Shown here: positions 48,101 through 63,400 of the stretch, piece by piece | How positions within the stretch are numbered: the first letter of the stretch is position 1 | Layout: the number at the start of each line of letters is the position of its first letter | Assembly: GCA_963966185.1 (NCBI GenBank) | Contig: CAWZYM010000020.1 | Coordinates: forward strand, 551,001 to 615,000 | Origin: Rhabditoides inermis | Taxonomy: Eukaryota; Nematoda; Chromadorea; Rhabditida; Rhabditidae | Direction: 5' to 3' | DNA: 64,000 bases | Program-made: the position numbers and the translations under genes | The notes under the pieces: model-generated | What the model was told of the DNA's origin: nothing | Databases searched by the model: none | Seen by the model: only the letters and a program-made list of their open reading frames with translations

Positions 48101-48710
48101 GTTAGATGGATCACAATGTCTACGCTTTATATCAGATTCGCGAGTGGTGGGATGATTGGGGGTGATAATGAGTGTGGGATGAGGACAGAGCTCTTCTCAC
48201 GTGAGTCGAGGAATGTGATAGCGCTATCAATGCGGAACATATCAACATTCATAGCTATTTTCAGCTGACAAGCCGAGACTGACCGTTTACACGTACAAGG
48301 TACAAGTGGTCAAACAGACCGAAATCAACGGATGACGGCACGAAAATGATACCAAGCGAGTGCATATCAGGCGTTACATAATGATGAGAGACCATGTGAC
48401 AAAGGCTGACCTTTGCGGGCGGTCGCTTGGTGGAAGGGGACGCGAGAGTGGCTGCAGGGTGAGCAAACGCCTGCACCTGTCCTACTACGCGCGAAATCGC
48501 CGGAGCTGCCGGAATCGCCTCGCTCACTGCAACATTATCTGTAATTTTCTTGTTTTCGGGTTAGCCATGCACGCGGTTCTCACACTCTGCAAACTGCTTG
48601 TTGATTTCATCCCCAAGCGGCTCGTCCTCGCTACACGCATCGTCGACGACGTGGGCACTGTCCTGGACAGCTGGGAAAATGACGCCGAGCGAGAGTGCGC
48701 TCTCCTCCAT
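45139..48710 (-). CDS. CSRNP/AXUD1 family cysteine/serine-rich nuclear protein
   Basis: The shared exons from 5' to 3' are 47888-47972, 47522-47652, 47363-47458, 47236-47307, 46893-47152, 46640-46832, 46475-46594, 46308-46427, 46160-46258, 46055-46108, 45807-45917, 45542-45712, 45434-45498 and 45139-45388. Two 5' ends can join 47888-47972 in frame: exon 48029-48070 (MFYNDYYYTSFRDS, 622 residues in all), or exons 48584-48710 plus 48411-48526 (689 residues). The hallmark region reads VRFDKLDVYYFARQQG, VTLGM, a Cys-rich GCHCVGGCKPDTCECSSNG segment and CGCSKNECCNPSGRIEF, then RLLDMVKI. This matches vertebrate CSRNP1-3 and Drosophila Axud1, nuclear DNA-binding transcription regulators. Upstream lie Ser-rich acidic repeats and an SPKKRSRK basic patch; the C-terminal 83 residues are divergent. 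The exon 47363-47458 acceptor may alternatively lie 18 nt upstream. Confidence 0.9.
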
Positions 48711-49145
48711 GCACTGAATCGTGAAATGAACTTGTAGGATGAGAGAAAATACAAACAAACAATGAAAAAAGTTGAAAAAAAGCTCAGGTTTGAAAGATAG
48801 TGTAGTATGGCTTGTAAGGGTGTTGCACTACTACACAACAAATAGTACACTATAAAGTTTGTGCCATGTTTGGGCATTCTTGTTTTGCTGTTGTCTGTAT
48901 GTTATTTGTCTTTGATGTGTGGTTATTATGCTGCACAAAGTTTATATTCTCTAAAATATCCATAAGCGTTGTTTGACAACGCCGCAATGACTGGTCTGGT
49001 GTGATGGAAAACCTCCCCACCTTTCGCCCACGGTTGGCGGTCCGTGGTGATTAGTTCATGTGTCATCTTTATGTAGGAACAACATTATAAACGGGAAAGG
49101 GCTTGTGATAGAATCAGTCTATTGGTCGTCTTGATTCCTCTGAAC
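48711..49145. promoter_or_regulatory. Divergent upstream region of CSRNP (long form) and calponin
   Basis: This 435-bp AT-rich interval separates two divergent start codons. A TATAAA at 49086-49091 lies 55 nt before the calponin ATG and could be its TATA box. No exon is seen. Confidence 0.4.
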
Positions 49146-51352
<2,207 letters not shown>

Positions 51353-51546
51353 GTGCTGCTCTCCATCCCTCCTTCCTTCAGTTCCATGTCTCGAGAGAGC
51401 TTATCGCTTGTCTTCCGGTGTGAGAGTTTTACTACTGCCGCATTCCCCCCGCATTTCTCTTATTACATAATTCCATAATTATGTGTGTTTTGATCCTCGC
51501 TAGCGGTGTGTACAGAGTTTTTTTTTTTTGAAGATGTATGATACAT

Positions 51547-51552
51547 TTTATT
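51547..51552 (-). other. AATAAA poly(A) signal (minus) of the glutamate receptor
   Basis: TTTATT on the plus strand, 48 nt beyond the receptor stop at 51600-51602, reads AATAAA on the minus strand. Confidence 0.6.
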
Positions 51553-51599
51553 CACTGTGACAAAGTTGTTAATGGGATATAACCGTGTATATGTTTTGG

Positions 51600-51751
51600 T
51601 TAGTGGTTGTTGTTATTGTGGTGCTTGCCATTGACTCCGTTTCGATTCACTTCGCTCTTCTTCCGAGAACGGTGGTCTTCTATCTTGTTGAGGTTGAGGG
51701 CGTAGCGGAGCTCTTCTACGATTTCACGATGGACGGGTTTCTGAAGCGGCC

Positions 51752-51791
<40 letters not shown>

Positions 51792-51913
51792 ACCTTCTCC
51801 TCTCTGGCCAGCTGTCGACTGCGTATCACGAGTTCGACGATGACAGTGAGTAGACCGAATAGTAGACCGGTGGCGAGAATTATGAAGAGACCTGGAAGAA
51901 ATGCGAAGTAGAC

Positions 51914-51950
<37 letters not shown>

Positions 51951-52349
51951 GTGTGACCTGCGACATTGTGCATGTTGAGTGAGAACCTCTGTTGTTTGAC
52001 GGCCGACCCTGCGCCAGTACAGGTAGCACCCCTGAAAGTGTCCAACAAGGGTGCACAAGTATATTTCAAATGGTGTGATGTGATGATAATCTGTTTGAAT
52101 CGTAGAGTGCTTTGTCCATTCTTTGTCATATTTGACTGAATCTCTGTGTGCTTGACACTCACTGATAGCGCTTTTCGGACGTCTCTCTGTCGGAATCATC
52201 GTTATTGATTGTTATTGATTGGACTCACTTGCTCCTCCACCACTTGGTCTTCTTCATTTCGATGATGCCGCGTTTCTGGTAGAGCAGAATCTGGCGGGAA
52301 ATGCGGTCTGTCCACTCGGATCCTTAGAGAGGGAAGATATGAGAGAGGG

Positions 52350-52392
<43 letters not shown>

Positions 52393-52685
52393 TGGCGCAC
52401 TTTTCTGCAGGGCTATGCCGTATCCCTTCGATCCCAGGACTCCTCCGATCTGTGTGAGATTGCAGTTCTGCTGCACCTCGTACTCCAGCGACGTCGACTC
52501 CATCAAGTAGGCGTAGTTGGACCTGCAATCGTGTCGCTCAGCCCCGCCCCTTGTGACTCCGCCCACCCGAGCGCCCGCTCGACGCCCTCCCCGTTGCGGC
52601 CAACGAACACGTCCTTGTCGCGCATGTAGTTCCACATCTTCACGTGCGAGGAGATCTGTGACTCCTGAAAGGGAGGGGTGGGGAT

Positions 52686-52725
<40 letters not shown>

Positions 52726-54806
52726 TACCTGGAAGAACTGCATTGTGCTGCCGCCCTTGATCGTTCCGTAACTGATCGCCGTCTGATTTGCCAAGTCATC
52801 GAGATTCTACAAGGGCAGGTTGAGATGGAGGAAGGGGAAAGAGGGGAAGGAGGAGGTGACCTTGATGGGGATGAATGGCCGGGAGACAGTGAGCACTGCG
52901 GCCAGATTAGCTGTGTACGCCGAGATGATGACCAGCGTGAACACCCACCACGTGCCTGTCAGCAAGTGATTTATCGATTTATCGATTGTCTTGACTCACC
53001 TCCGAGCAGTCGAGTCGACACGGCGCGCGGTCCAAAGTCACACCCGCCCTTGAGCATAGTGGACGTGACGTACCTACGGAGAGTGTGGGATGAGCGAGAA
53101 GCAGAGAACAGAACACACACCACAGAGTGTTCCAGAAGCTGTAGTTGTTCGAGAGCTGCACCTCCTCGAGGCTGTCGGGCGAGAAGGCGGCGCCCGGGTG
53201 CGGCTGTGTTAGAATCAGAATGTTTATCTCGAATCAAGTAGCACAGAATAATGTAAATTACGGCAAGGTTACGGTAAAATACAATAATGCAATGTCTACT
53301 GCGAGTCCCAATAACACGGATGTCGCTAGTCCCGAGGATACGTACGTGCTATTGGTGGTGCATGCGGCTGTGTTACATTGTGTCAGCTTCCCCCAGACAT
53401 TTGTACCTGATGCGCAGTGCAGCAGGAAAAGTTGAGGTTCCACTCGTACGGAGTCAGCCGCGCCACGAAGAACATCCCCAGGGTCACGCCCACTGCAAGA
53501 GGATTACGGTGGGGTTTGCTCTGCGACACTTCCTTAGGGCAGGATTACGATAGGTGATTTTTTCACGATGAATAAGATAAGAGAATATTACCGATGGCGG
53601 CGAGTATAGCCATCCATATCTGCCAGCTGAGCGGGTTGAGGAAGGAGAAGAGGTCGGGCTGGTGGTCGTCTGGTACCTGGAAATGCACTTGCTGACGATC
53701 TTTCATTTGTTTTTCTGAGAGTGCGCGACCGTTCGGAAAGCTTTCTGATGTGTGTGAAGTGTGAAGGTCTTTTACCGGCATAAGTTGAGCACCTCCCCCA
53801 CCTTGAACAGTATGGATATGCCGAGGGAGAGGAATGGCTTGGTGAAGTCGACGACCTCCGCCCGTCGGAAGTTGACGGTGAGTGGCGCTACCGCCATCTC
53901 CGCTTCCTAGACGCACACATTGCAAAAGGTCGTGGATTCAGATTCAATAGTTTTCATCTCCCCCTTACAGTCGTTATAATTCGAGGCTATGTCGTTTTCG
54001 GCTGAGTGCGAACAATTGGTACGACTATATCCTTGTTACTTTCTATGAGTAGTGAGATGAACGCAATACCAACAATAAAAAGTTCAGTGGAAACTTCACA
54101 CCCACCCCTCTGAGTATCTCTCCGATCATCCCGTCCCACGATCCGTTACCGTACACGTCGTTACCGTACTTGCCGTCTTTCACCGCATGGATCGTGAAGG
54201 TAAAGCCTGAGCAGAATTACGGTTCACGTCGTTTACTATACCACTTAAGTTGCAATCTACTATACACTATCGTAATAGTAAAGACTACGGTAGTTTTCCA
54301 CCGTACCCAGGTCCTTGCTGATTTCGGTGAGTAGATCGATGCAGAACCCCTCAAACTTGCTGTTCTGATCCAGCTCGTAGTGGTTCTTCTTCAGCATCAC
54401 GTACGGTCGCTCCTGCAATAGAGGGGAGGGCGTGGCCTGGATGGGCGGAGCTGGCTGTACCATTATGGTGGTGACGCGGAAGTGCGGTTTCAGCTCGTCC
54501 GAGACCTGAAAGGAGAGCAGAATGGAAAACTGAAAAAAAACATACCTGGACATTCTTCTGCAGCTGCGCCCTCGAGTCTCCCGTCATATTCACATGCACG
54601 TCCGTCGCCGGCTCCCAGAAACCGATCTGACAGTATCGATTGATTATCGATTAATTAGAAACACTCACGTCGTCGAGCTTTCCGCTATAGCCGAGCAGGT
54701 GGATGCGCATCGAGAAGTTGCTGCGCTGCACGTCCCCGTTGAGACGACGCAGATCGCCGGAGAGACCGCGCGCGTCCTGACAACAGAGTATCCCTCCCCC
54801 CCCCCT

Positions 54807-54847
<41 letters not shown>

Positions 54848-55008
54848 CGTCTCCAGCATGCTATGTATGAGTGTTCTCCCGTGCTGGAATCGTCTCGCCG
54901 GACGGGCCGGTCGCTTGCACGCCGTCTGTGGAGGGTCGTCCATCTGAATATGCCTATTGAATGAGAGGGAGGAAGGGAGAGAGAAAGAAAGAAAAGAGAG
55001 AGAGAGAC

Positions 55009-55056
<48 letters not shown>

Positions 55057-55545
55057 TGACATGTTGATGTTGTGATAGCTGCTTGTGAGTGTGCGCTAGG
55101 GTGTACATCGCATCCAGAGTGAACACGGCTTCCATCTGACAAGTGCGAAAATTATCGAAAAAGAAAACTGTAAAACTCACCATTTTTAGATTCTTGCTGT
55201 GCTCTGTCTTCTGGTTCCACGTATCCGTGACGTACTCGGAGAAGCGAGTGAAGTTGAACGAGTCGCCCTGCAAATCGTACCGTACGAGGAGTACGCGACA
55301 CATCGTACGAGCAGAGATGATGTTCGTACGGCACGTACCTGCTCTCGCATGAATGTGAGATCGACCGGGTAGGGAGAGATGTAGCGCGCGTGGTTGAAAC
55401 GGAACAGAGACATATCCATTGTGGACAATTCCTGAAAATGATGTAGAGTGATACAATTAGTAAAAGACACGTATACCATGTTGGTGAGCAGGAACCAGTG
55501 CTTCATGTTGATCAGGCCCATTTGGAGAGCCTGCAGAGAGTGTGT

Positions 55546-55588
<43 letters not shown>

Positions 55589-56493
55589 CGTACCGCCAGG
55601 AGGAAGTTGTATGCGTGTTCCGGGTTGAGGTCGAGCAGGAGTCTGCTGAACTCTGAGCAGTCCTTGCGTGGGGTGTATCGGCATACCTCCTCCAGGTCTT
55701 TCACCTACAACCATACACTTGCCTTCGCAATACAACCGAAGTACTCTCGCCTAGAGGGAACAGTAACAATTGAGTCATATAACAGTATCCCCCAAGTACA
55801 GTAACCCACGTCTCTCGCCGCCCGCATGTAGTCCCTGTTGTTCACTTTCACCAGGCTGAAACGGATCGACGCGTATTGATCGTTCTCCAACAGCGGCTCG
55901 AGACGACGGATTCCTGGAGAAGGTATTGATTGATTAATTGATTTATCGTATTATCGATCCACTCACTCGCATCTTCCTCGTACACGATGATGACTCTGTT
56001 CCATTTCCAGTGCCGGATCAGGTCAACAGTCGCTTCGAACAGGTGTGCCTGTATCGATTGGATATTGATTGATGACGTGATGGATACCTGCGGGAAGAAC
56101 TCCACCCTGCTGGGTCCGGACTGGGAGTGGGTGGTGAGGGTGTCGACTGCGGTGAGAAGAGGCACATCGAGCTAGAAGAGAGGATAGGAAAGAGGGAGGG
56201 AGAGAGAGAGAGAAAGGGGAGAGAGAGGGAGATGACGTGCCTGATCGGTGAGTCTCTCTAGCTGTGCGTTGAGCACCCTATTCGACCCTCCCACCAGAGC
56301 GATCACTCGATCTTTCTCGAACATGTGACAGGCTGGAAAAAAGAGGTGACGGTTTTTTGTTTCCGTTTACAATGATGGAAGAACTCACCCTTTTTGAGCG
56401 CCGCATAGTGGTCGAGTACGGGAATGTATTCGATCAGGTACTCCACGTGACCCCTGCAAGCACGTACTATGGAGAGTGAGAGAGGAGAGAGAG

Positions 56494-56524
<31 letters not shown>

Positions 56525-56526
56525 GA

Positions 56527-56572
<46 letters not shown>

Positions 56573-56573
56573 A

Positions 56574-56634
<61 letters not shown>

Positions 56635-57132
56635 CGCACCATCTCCCTCCCTGGTTGAGCCATTCTGTCGCGAATTGAATAGCAGCAGCGATATGCGCGT
56701 CTTCTTTTTCACGCAGAATCGCTCCTGAATTTTCGATACTTTGTAATTCATGTAAATTTATTAGTTGTATAGTTTCTACTATATCCTCGTTTCTCGCCAT
56801 TTCCAGAGCACTCATTCACAGTAATAGACCGGAAACGATGCCCGAAAATGTAATGAGGACCTGCCGGCTCTCTGGAGGAATGAGAGGGAGAGGGAGCACG
56901 AGAGAGTGTGTGGGGAGGAGAGAGCGCAGACGGGAGGTGAATATATTTCTTGGAGAGCTCGAAACGAACGTGAATAAACAAAGATGTCTCCGGGAGGAGA
57001 CGACACGCGAAACTACATGAAAATATGAAAGGAGATGTTTTCGTATAGCTGATTAGCGAAAGAAGTGCGCTCACCAATTTTGAAGGCCGCACATGCAGCG
57101 AAAATCGTAGAGAATATGGGCAGAAACCGCAT
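51600..57132 (-). CDS. Ionotropic glutamate receptor subunit, non-NMDA (AMPA/kainate-like)
   Basis: The 31 exons (about 919 residues) run from 57075-57132 and 56640-56724 through 56389-56453, 56241-56332, 56088-56171, 55967-56048, 55810-55913, 55594-55704, 55477-55530, 55339-55431, 55181-55267, 55061-55135, 54848-54943, 54669-54776, 54546-54626, 54461-54505, 54307-54412, 54106-54206, 53802-53906, 53592-53676, 53407-53492, 53121-53203, 53000-53073, 52861-52955, 52729-52806, 52567-52664, 52401-52522, 52229-52322, 51958-52031, 51794-51891 and 51600-51740. A signal peptide leads into an amino-terminal domain. S1 carries [10 protein letters not shown] and [19 protein letters not shown], with the ligand-binding Arg. 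M1 begins [15 protein letters not shown]. The pore loop is [19 protein letters not shown] and M3 has [13 protein letters not shown]2 and M4 follow, and the short tail contains [11 protein letters not shown]. Expected at synapses as a glutamate-gated cation channel. One intron (56172-56240) has a GC donor, and exon 52229-52322 follows a CTAAG acceptor. Confidence 0.94.
54986..55056. repeat. GA dinucleotide microsatellite in a glutamate receptor intron
   Basis: In the sense direction this is a CT run beginning about 6 nt after the donor of exon 55061-55135. Confidence 0.9.
56480..56631. repeat. Long GA microsatellite in a glutamate receptor intron
   Basis: About 150 nt of GA units with AGAAGAG interruptions fill most of intron 56454-56639. 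In the sense direction the CT run begins just after the GTGCGTCC donor. Confidence 0.95.
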
Positions 57133-58164
57133 GATGGATTCCTTATGTCATCTCGGAAACTGAAATGTATAGCCATATTTTTGAAATTCGGATTCACAAT
57201 ATCAGAGAATCAGAGAAGACAACTAAATCGTACTTATTGTCGAAAACAACCATTTTTCGACAGGTGAATTGTGAAAAGAGTAATAATTACGATATGGACA
57301 TGAGAATTATAAATGAATGAGACGGTGATGATAAGATTCTTCATTAGAGTGCCTATCCTAGGTGTGTTTTTGACAACTAGAAAGGCTAAAATGAGAGAGA
57401 GAAAAGCACTCTAGGATCGATCTGGGAAAACGTCGAAAATGTATATGCCAGGGAGAATATAATGAAGCCGAATTCGACACACGCGAGAGAGCAGCGAGAG
57501 AGTGTGGCGGGAGAAGAGAGCGCAGCGGTGGAGCGACAGATTGAATTGAAGCTGTTAGGAGTGGGCCCGCCTATGCCTAGAAAGAGGGAAATGAGGAAAA
57601 TAGCGAGGCGGAGGGAGAGAGGGAGAGAAGTGGGAGAAAGAAAGAACGAGGAAAACAGAAAAGGAACGTGGGAATGTAATGATGTGGATGGAGAGAGAAG
57701 AGGGAAAAGCTTATTGTGGCATTAGCATATTGTGAGGATGAAAAGAACAGATGAAGTGGAAGGTTGATGAACAGGAGAAAACTGCCGTTGGAGGAGTGTG
57801 TCGGAAGGAGAAGAGTTGTATCCATAGGTGAAGTGGGAGGAGTAGCGAGGAAGAAAGATGGCAGTCGGCCGCCGTCGGAAGATGCAGTCAGGCGGAAAGC
57901 GAAATGAGAGGAGGTTCTTCCCCCAGACACCCTCATCTATTCCACACGCACACGACTCCACGGTTTGGTTATGTAACAGGTTTTTAGTAGTCGTTCATTT
58001 ATCATCACAAATTATCAGTAAACAAACATTCAAATACCCGCACCGTCGTTATTACTTACATTGAAACTCAACAATACAAAAGCGGAGAAAGTGTGGACAA
58101 GATCGCATGTTGTGTGTCGATAATGGAGTGCATTGCAGTCAATCAATAATCAATAAATTAACAT
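57133..58164. other. Spacer between glutamate receptor start and Frizzled stop
   Basis: Purine-rich on the plus strand (GAGAGA-like) with no supported exon. It must contain the promoter of the glutamate receptor (transcribed leftward from about 57132) and the 3' end of Frizzled. Confidence 0.4.
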
Positions 58165-59436
58165 TTAAACCACTTTGCTCGCCCTCCACGTGCCATGTCC
58201 ACTGTGGTGGGTGGTGTGCGTGAGAGGGGCGTAGTGAGTGGGCGGGGCGTGCGGGGGCGGAGCCTGCGGTACGGTCGGCTCGAGCAGGGGATGCGAGGAG
58301 GGAGTGGCGTGCGTCTGAAATGAATAAAATAATGAACAACAACGAACACACCAACAATGAAAATTAAAAAAAAAACTATAATAAAATTGATAAATGAAAA
58401 AAACAACAACAATAAATTATGAATACAAAATGATTAAATGGAGAAAAAACACAATAAATAAACATATAAAAGTACCTTGTGTGGTGCCTCGGAGCAGAGT
58501 CCGCAGCAGAGGACCCTCTGCCAGGCGCGGAGTGTCTTCGGAGAGAACGCCCACAGGGCACACGCGGCAGCAGAGGCCAGAGAGGCCAGCACCGATAGCT
58601 GGTACAGCTCGGCCTGAAGTACAAGTGGATGAGCATAGTACTGCAGTACTGTAGTAAAGTATGTATGTATGTATGTATGTATATATTTATTTATTTATTA
58701 CTACCGGGATCAACTATGTGACAATGTATGTATTTTACTATACTACGTATTTCACTCTTGATTGTGTGAGTCCCTCTTTTTCTCTTCCGAAACATGGCGG
58801 GCTAGACTGCGTGTGGTCCAAAGAACACGCGCGGCCGCTAATTGAGTGAATTGAGGCATCGCCCGGAAAACGAGACCCAGATGCGAGTGGTGCAAAGGTC
58901 AGTTTAGCGTAAACAGAACATATTTAAATCGAACAATCAATCAATGATCAATCAATAATCGATCGATACCTGTGGCGCGGGTGGTCGGACGCATGCGCCC
59001 GCCTCCACTCCTCCGGACTGCTTGCAAGCGATCGTCGCAGGGTACCATTGCCTGCAAGGATAAACATTTTTGAGAAATGTGTTTTTTTGAGGATTTGAGA
59101 GTTGTGTTGTTTTAATATTGTACATATTGAATGTATTTCGTTTCTCGAACCTGGCGACAGTGTATGCGTAGGCGTCGCAGAGTATCTGGCAGCCAGCGGG
59201 CAGGATGTACAGGACACAGAACAGACCCATCTTCACCATCAACTTCTCCAGCTTTGACGTGTCCGTGCCCTAAAAGAGGAATCTCTCTCTCTCCCTCTCT
59301 CTCTCTCCCTCTCTCCCTCCCTCTCCCTCTCTTTCTGCAACTTTGGACGCCTTACACTCTTACTCCCCGCGGACGACCGCTCTCGCCAACGATAATGGGG
59401 TCGTTTGGGGTGATTGACGAACGGCCGAGGATAACT

Positions 59437-59476
<40 letters not shown>

Positions 59477-59649
59477 TCTCTTTCTCTTTCTCTTTCTCTC
59501 TCTCTCTCTCTATCTTTCCCCTCCCTCTCTTCTGGATCATGTACTCACCCTGCGTCGGAATAGGTCGCGCTCGCCGCACATTGCCGAGAAGCCTGGAAGA
59601 GCGGAGGTTAGAGAGGGAGAGGGGGGGGATGGCGAGAGAGAGAGAGGGG

Positions 59650-59689
<40 letters not shown>

Positions 59690-60418
59690 AGAGAGAGGAA
59701 GAGAGATGCTCACCTGCCAGCATGAAGACCGTTCCGATGAGAGTGAGTGCCGCCCTGGGAACGAGATGGAATGCGAGAACGGACTGGGGATCAAGCGAGT
59801 CAGCAGAGCACACTCCAGTCAGCTCTGAGGCGGAGATCTGAACGAAAGTGAACAGGTAAACATTCTATCATCCAGGTAAGCAGGTAAACAGGTAACTACA
59901 GGCATCTTCTTATAAACACACACACACCTTTTCTTCGACCTTCGACCCTACAATCCCCGTTGCTAAACTGTGTTTTTCCCAGCGCTTTCTTAGCCCTTGT
60001 GGCGTACCATACGCACTTGTTGTATAATCAGGATATATCTATTCTGGATAAACGATTGATTGACCCACCTTCTGCGTGACGAGTACAGCTATGGTGGCGA
60101 GGGCACTGCCGCCCCAGGCGACCAGGTGCACATAGGAGGAACAGGCGGACAGACCCTCCGGCACCCACTTCCGGCCCGCGCACAGGTACCTAATATTGAT
60201 TTCAACATTACTGTAAACATGCAAACAACATGTAAATTTCGACTAGGGTATTAAACAAACATTATTAAATATAGAACCCACCATGTGAATGCGAACATTG
60301 CCCACCAGAGGGAGGCGGCCGTTTGGAAGTAGTAGGTGAGGGCGAAGGAAGCCACACAGTACTCGTTCTCCATCGAAGAGAAGATCTGCGAGAAGAAGGG
60401 GTGAGGGGAGAGAGGGAG

Positions 60419-60472
<54 letters not shown>

Positions 60473-63400
60473 GGAGAGAGGGGGGGAGGGGGGAGAGAGC
60501 TCTGACCAGGTAGGCTTGTCCGGTGGGAGTCCTCTCGCAGGCCCTCCTGGCATAGGTGGCAGAGAGAGGGAAGAGGTGCGGCAGAGAGTGGAACACGTAG
60601 CAGAGAGACAGGTAGAACACGCATCTGCAATCGAATTGTTTTTTTTGTTGAGATTTAGCTCTTTCCCTATTTCCTCTCGGAATCATTTTCGCTTTGATAG
60701 TGATCGTATTCGATTCATATTTTGACATAGCTATTATGCTTCAGTTGCCATGCCGGGAGCCCATTCCCTGCGCCTAATAATCCGCCCATAAACTCGCGAT
60801 TCGAATATGCAAATGAGATCGGCTGTGGCGGCGAGATGAAAGTGCCATGGGGGCGATCGTAAATCACCACAACAGAGCGCATTAGGACAGAAGCCGCGGA
60901 GAAGAGAGCGCGCGCGATACGATCGGATGTGAACAGAGAGTCAAGGTAAGTATATTTTGCAATAAGTTGCGCGCGGTGATGTAGATCAGAGAAAGACGGA
61001 GAGTCAGCTCTGAAGAACAAGAGAGGCAGACGTTTATGGCAACGTATTTCGAACTGCAAGCGAGGTGGATCGAAAACTGTCGCTCTGACGCAGGCTAGAA
61101 GTGAACACACCTCTCAGGGAACTTGAACCGCTTTCGGTCGATGAGGTGGGTGAGGAAGGCGAAGAGAGACACGGCCGCAGCCACCCCAGCCCAGATGATC
61201 ATCCACTGACGCGCGGCCGCCTTGTCCGACGACGAGAACATCACGTCTGTGTAAACAACATGTAAACAAGGCAATGTAAACAAGTAAACGGACCTGCGCC
61301 ACATTGGAACGCACAGGCGGCTTCGGGGTCGGCGGGGTCGATGTTGAGCAGATCGGCCGGACAGCTCCGGCCTCCGCCCTTCTTGGAGGGAGACGAGTGA
61401 CGGTGGTGGTGAGACGAGGGCGCACTGAAAGGATTGTCAATTTGTCTTAGTTTGTCTGAGAAGACTCTTTTTCTTTGCTTTCAAAGGTTGATTTTTGATG
61501 TGTGACGCAGATTATTACTGTAATAAATTCATTCATTCATTGGATACTTACACTTAGACACACCGTCATCGTGGATTCTCATATAGTACTCTACTGCAGC
61601 CCTCCATTGGTTCACAGGCATTTCATGCGTGAAGCATCCTTGTTGTGTGATAATTTTTTCACTTACGTCTCCTTTCCCTCGTCCTTGGGTCGCATGCATA
61701 GCTCTGGATGGGGCGGGAAGCGGGAGCAGTTGAGGAACTCGGGCCACTCGATCGAGAACTCGGCCAGGATAGACGAGCAGTCACGGCGCACCTGCAACAC
61801 TCCGTATCTCTTCCTTTCTTCTATATTTCCGCTCACTCCAGGTCCAGGACTTCTACACTACTCTCCACACATATGCAGGAAACAATGTTGTTAGGTCTCT
61901 AACAGCAGAGTGTTGGTTGTTGGCTGTCATAAATTGTGGAAGAAGGGGGGGGGGGAGGGAGAGGGCAGGCGGCCAGCTGGTCTCTGTGCCCGTCCACAAT
62001 ATGCGAGGCCCTCTGGCCATTACGCAACCCGCCCAGCTAGCCCCCAGTCATTCTGATTTATACGTCGCCCAGGACTCGTAGATTCTTATATGGAACGCTT
62101 CAACTGGCATTCAATCAATCGATCTGCGCCGACACCTGCTACGCAAAATTGCCAAAAAAGCGTGAGCGGTAATGATTGCAAGCACCTGTATAAACAGGAA
62201 GCGTAAGGTCGCGCCGGGTCAGAGGCGCCTGTCAATTATGGACACGGTAATTAGAGAGGAGGCTTGGCAACAGCCGAAATATGGTGAGGACAGTACACAG
62301 TACACCTGTTTTCTACCAATGGCGATTTCTAGCTGGATTATACAGGATCGAGATCAGAATAGGTTTTCGAACATTGTGAGTGTGTTCCCGCACCTGGCCT
62401 CCCAATCCCTCTCTCTCTCTCCACTGATGTGACTCGCGCGCCAGCAGAAAAGCCATAAAATCAAGGTTTATGTGGCGAAGCAACGCTACTGGGAGGGATA
62501 GGGTTGCACCCAGAATCGATTGAACGGGATGTATGCAAGAGACAAACACAAACATCAAAGATCTGATTTTGAATCAATCAATGACCAATCGATACCTCTT
62601 CGCAGACGGAGCGGCAGGATGTGACCGCCTGGGGCAGGCTCTCCGGACACATGGGCGCGAACACAGAACAGAGGAAGAACTTGATGTGCGGGTTGCACTT
62701 GGTCTTGATCAGCGGCTTGAAGTGCTCCGGCTGAAAACGGTTATTGATTGATTGTATTGATTGATTATGTTGTCACCCTTTAGTAATCGGTTTACTAGCG
62801 TGCATGTAGCATGTGTCATAATCTGTGGGATGGCGGAGGGAGAATGACTATACATGTGTCGTTTGGTGGCAGAGAGGGGGGGGGGGGGAAGCGCCCCATA
62901 ACGACCGTCATTTGCCCGTCCGCCAGAGCACCCTTCGATGTCTCAATCGCCTCCCATCCTCCCTTTCCCGAAAAAGCCGCGCCAACCCGAAAGCTCTCCC
63001 AATTTCATAATGAGATTGTCGTGGAAATGGAAATGGAATCGAGATAGGAGAGGGAGAGAGAGACAGAGAGAGGAAAGAAGGGCAGCCTATTTCCTTTCCA
63101 CCCTCTCTCTTTCGGGTGAGTCAGGGCGCGTCGTAACCGCTTCTCGTTATTTATATATCCAGATGAGGGTTGGGGTGCGCAGTAATCGGTGAGTTATGGT
63201 GCCGCGTACAACACACCCTCTCCCCTCTTCTCTCTTCCTTCCAATTTCACCCCAGAGGGGCGAGCGAGAGAGGAGACAAAGCCCTTCCCATGCCGACTCA
63301 TTTTCCAATCTGGATCCGATAACCAGATCAAAGCCCAGGCCGTAAACACTGTGATGTAAACAATGTATGACAAAGTGCATCGTTTCAATCATACCCATTG

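Noticed and set aside
56469..56815. Long open frames reading SLSLSL or REREREE over the CT/GA runs (also near 1489, 2163, 24317, 52324, 54665 and 59352)
   Set aside because: They are translations of dinucleotide microsatellites, which stay open in several frames on both strands. They lie inside introns whose flanking exons join in frame.
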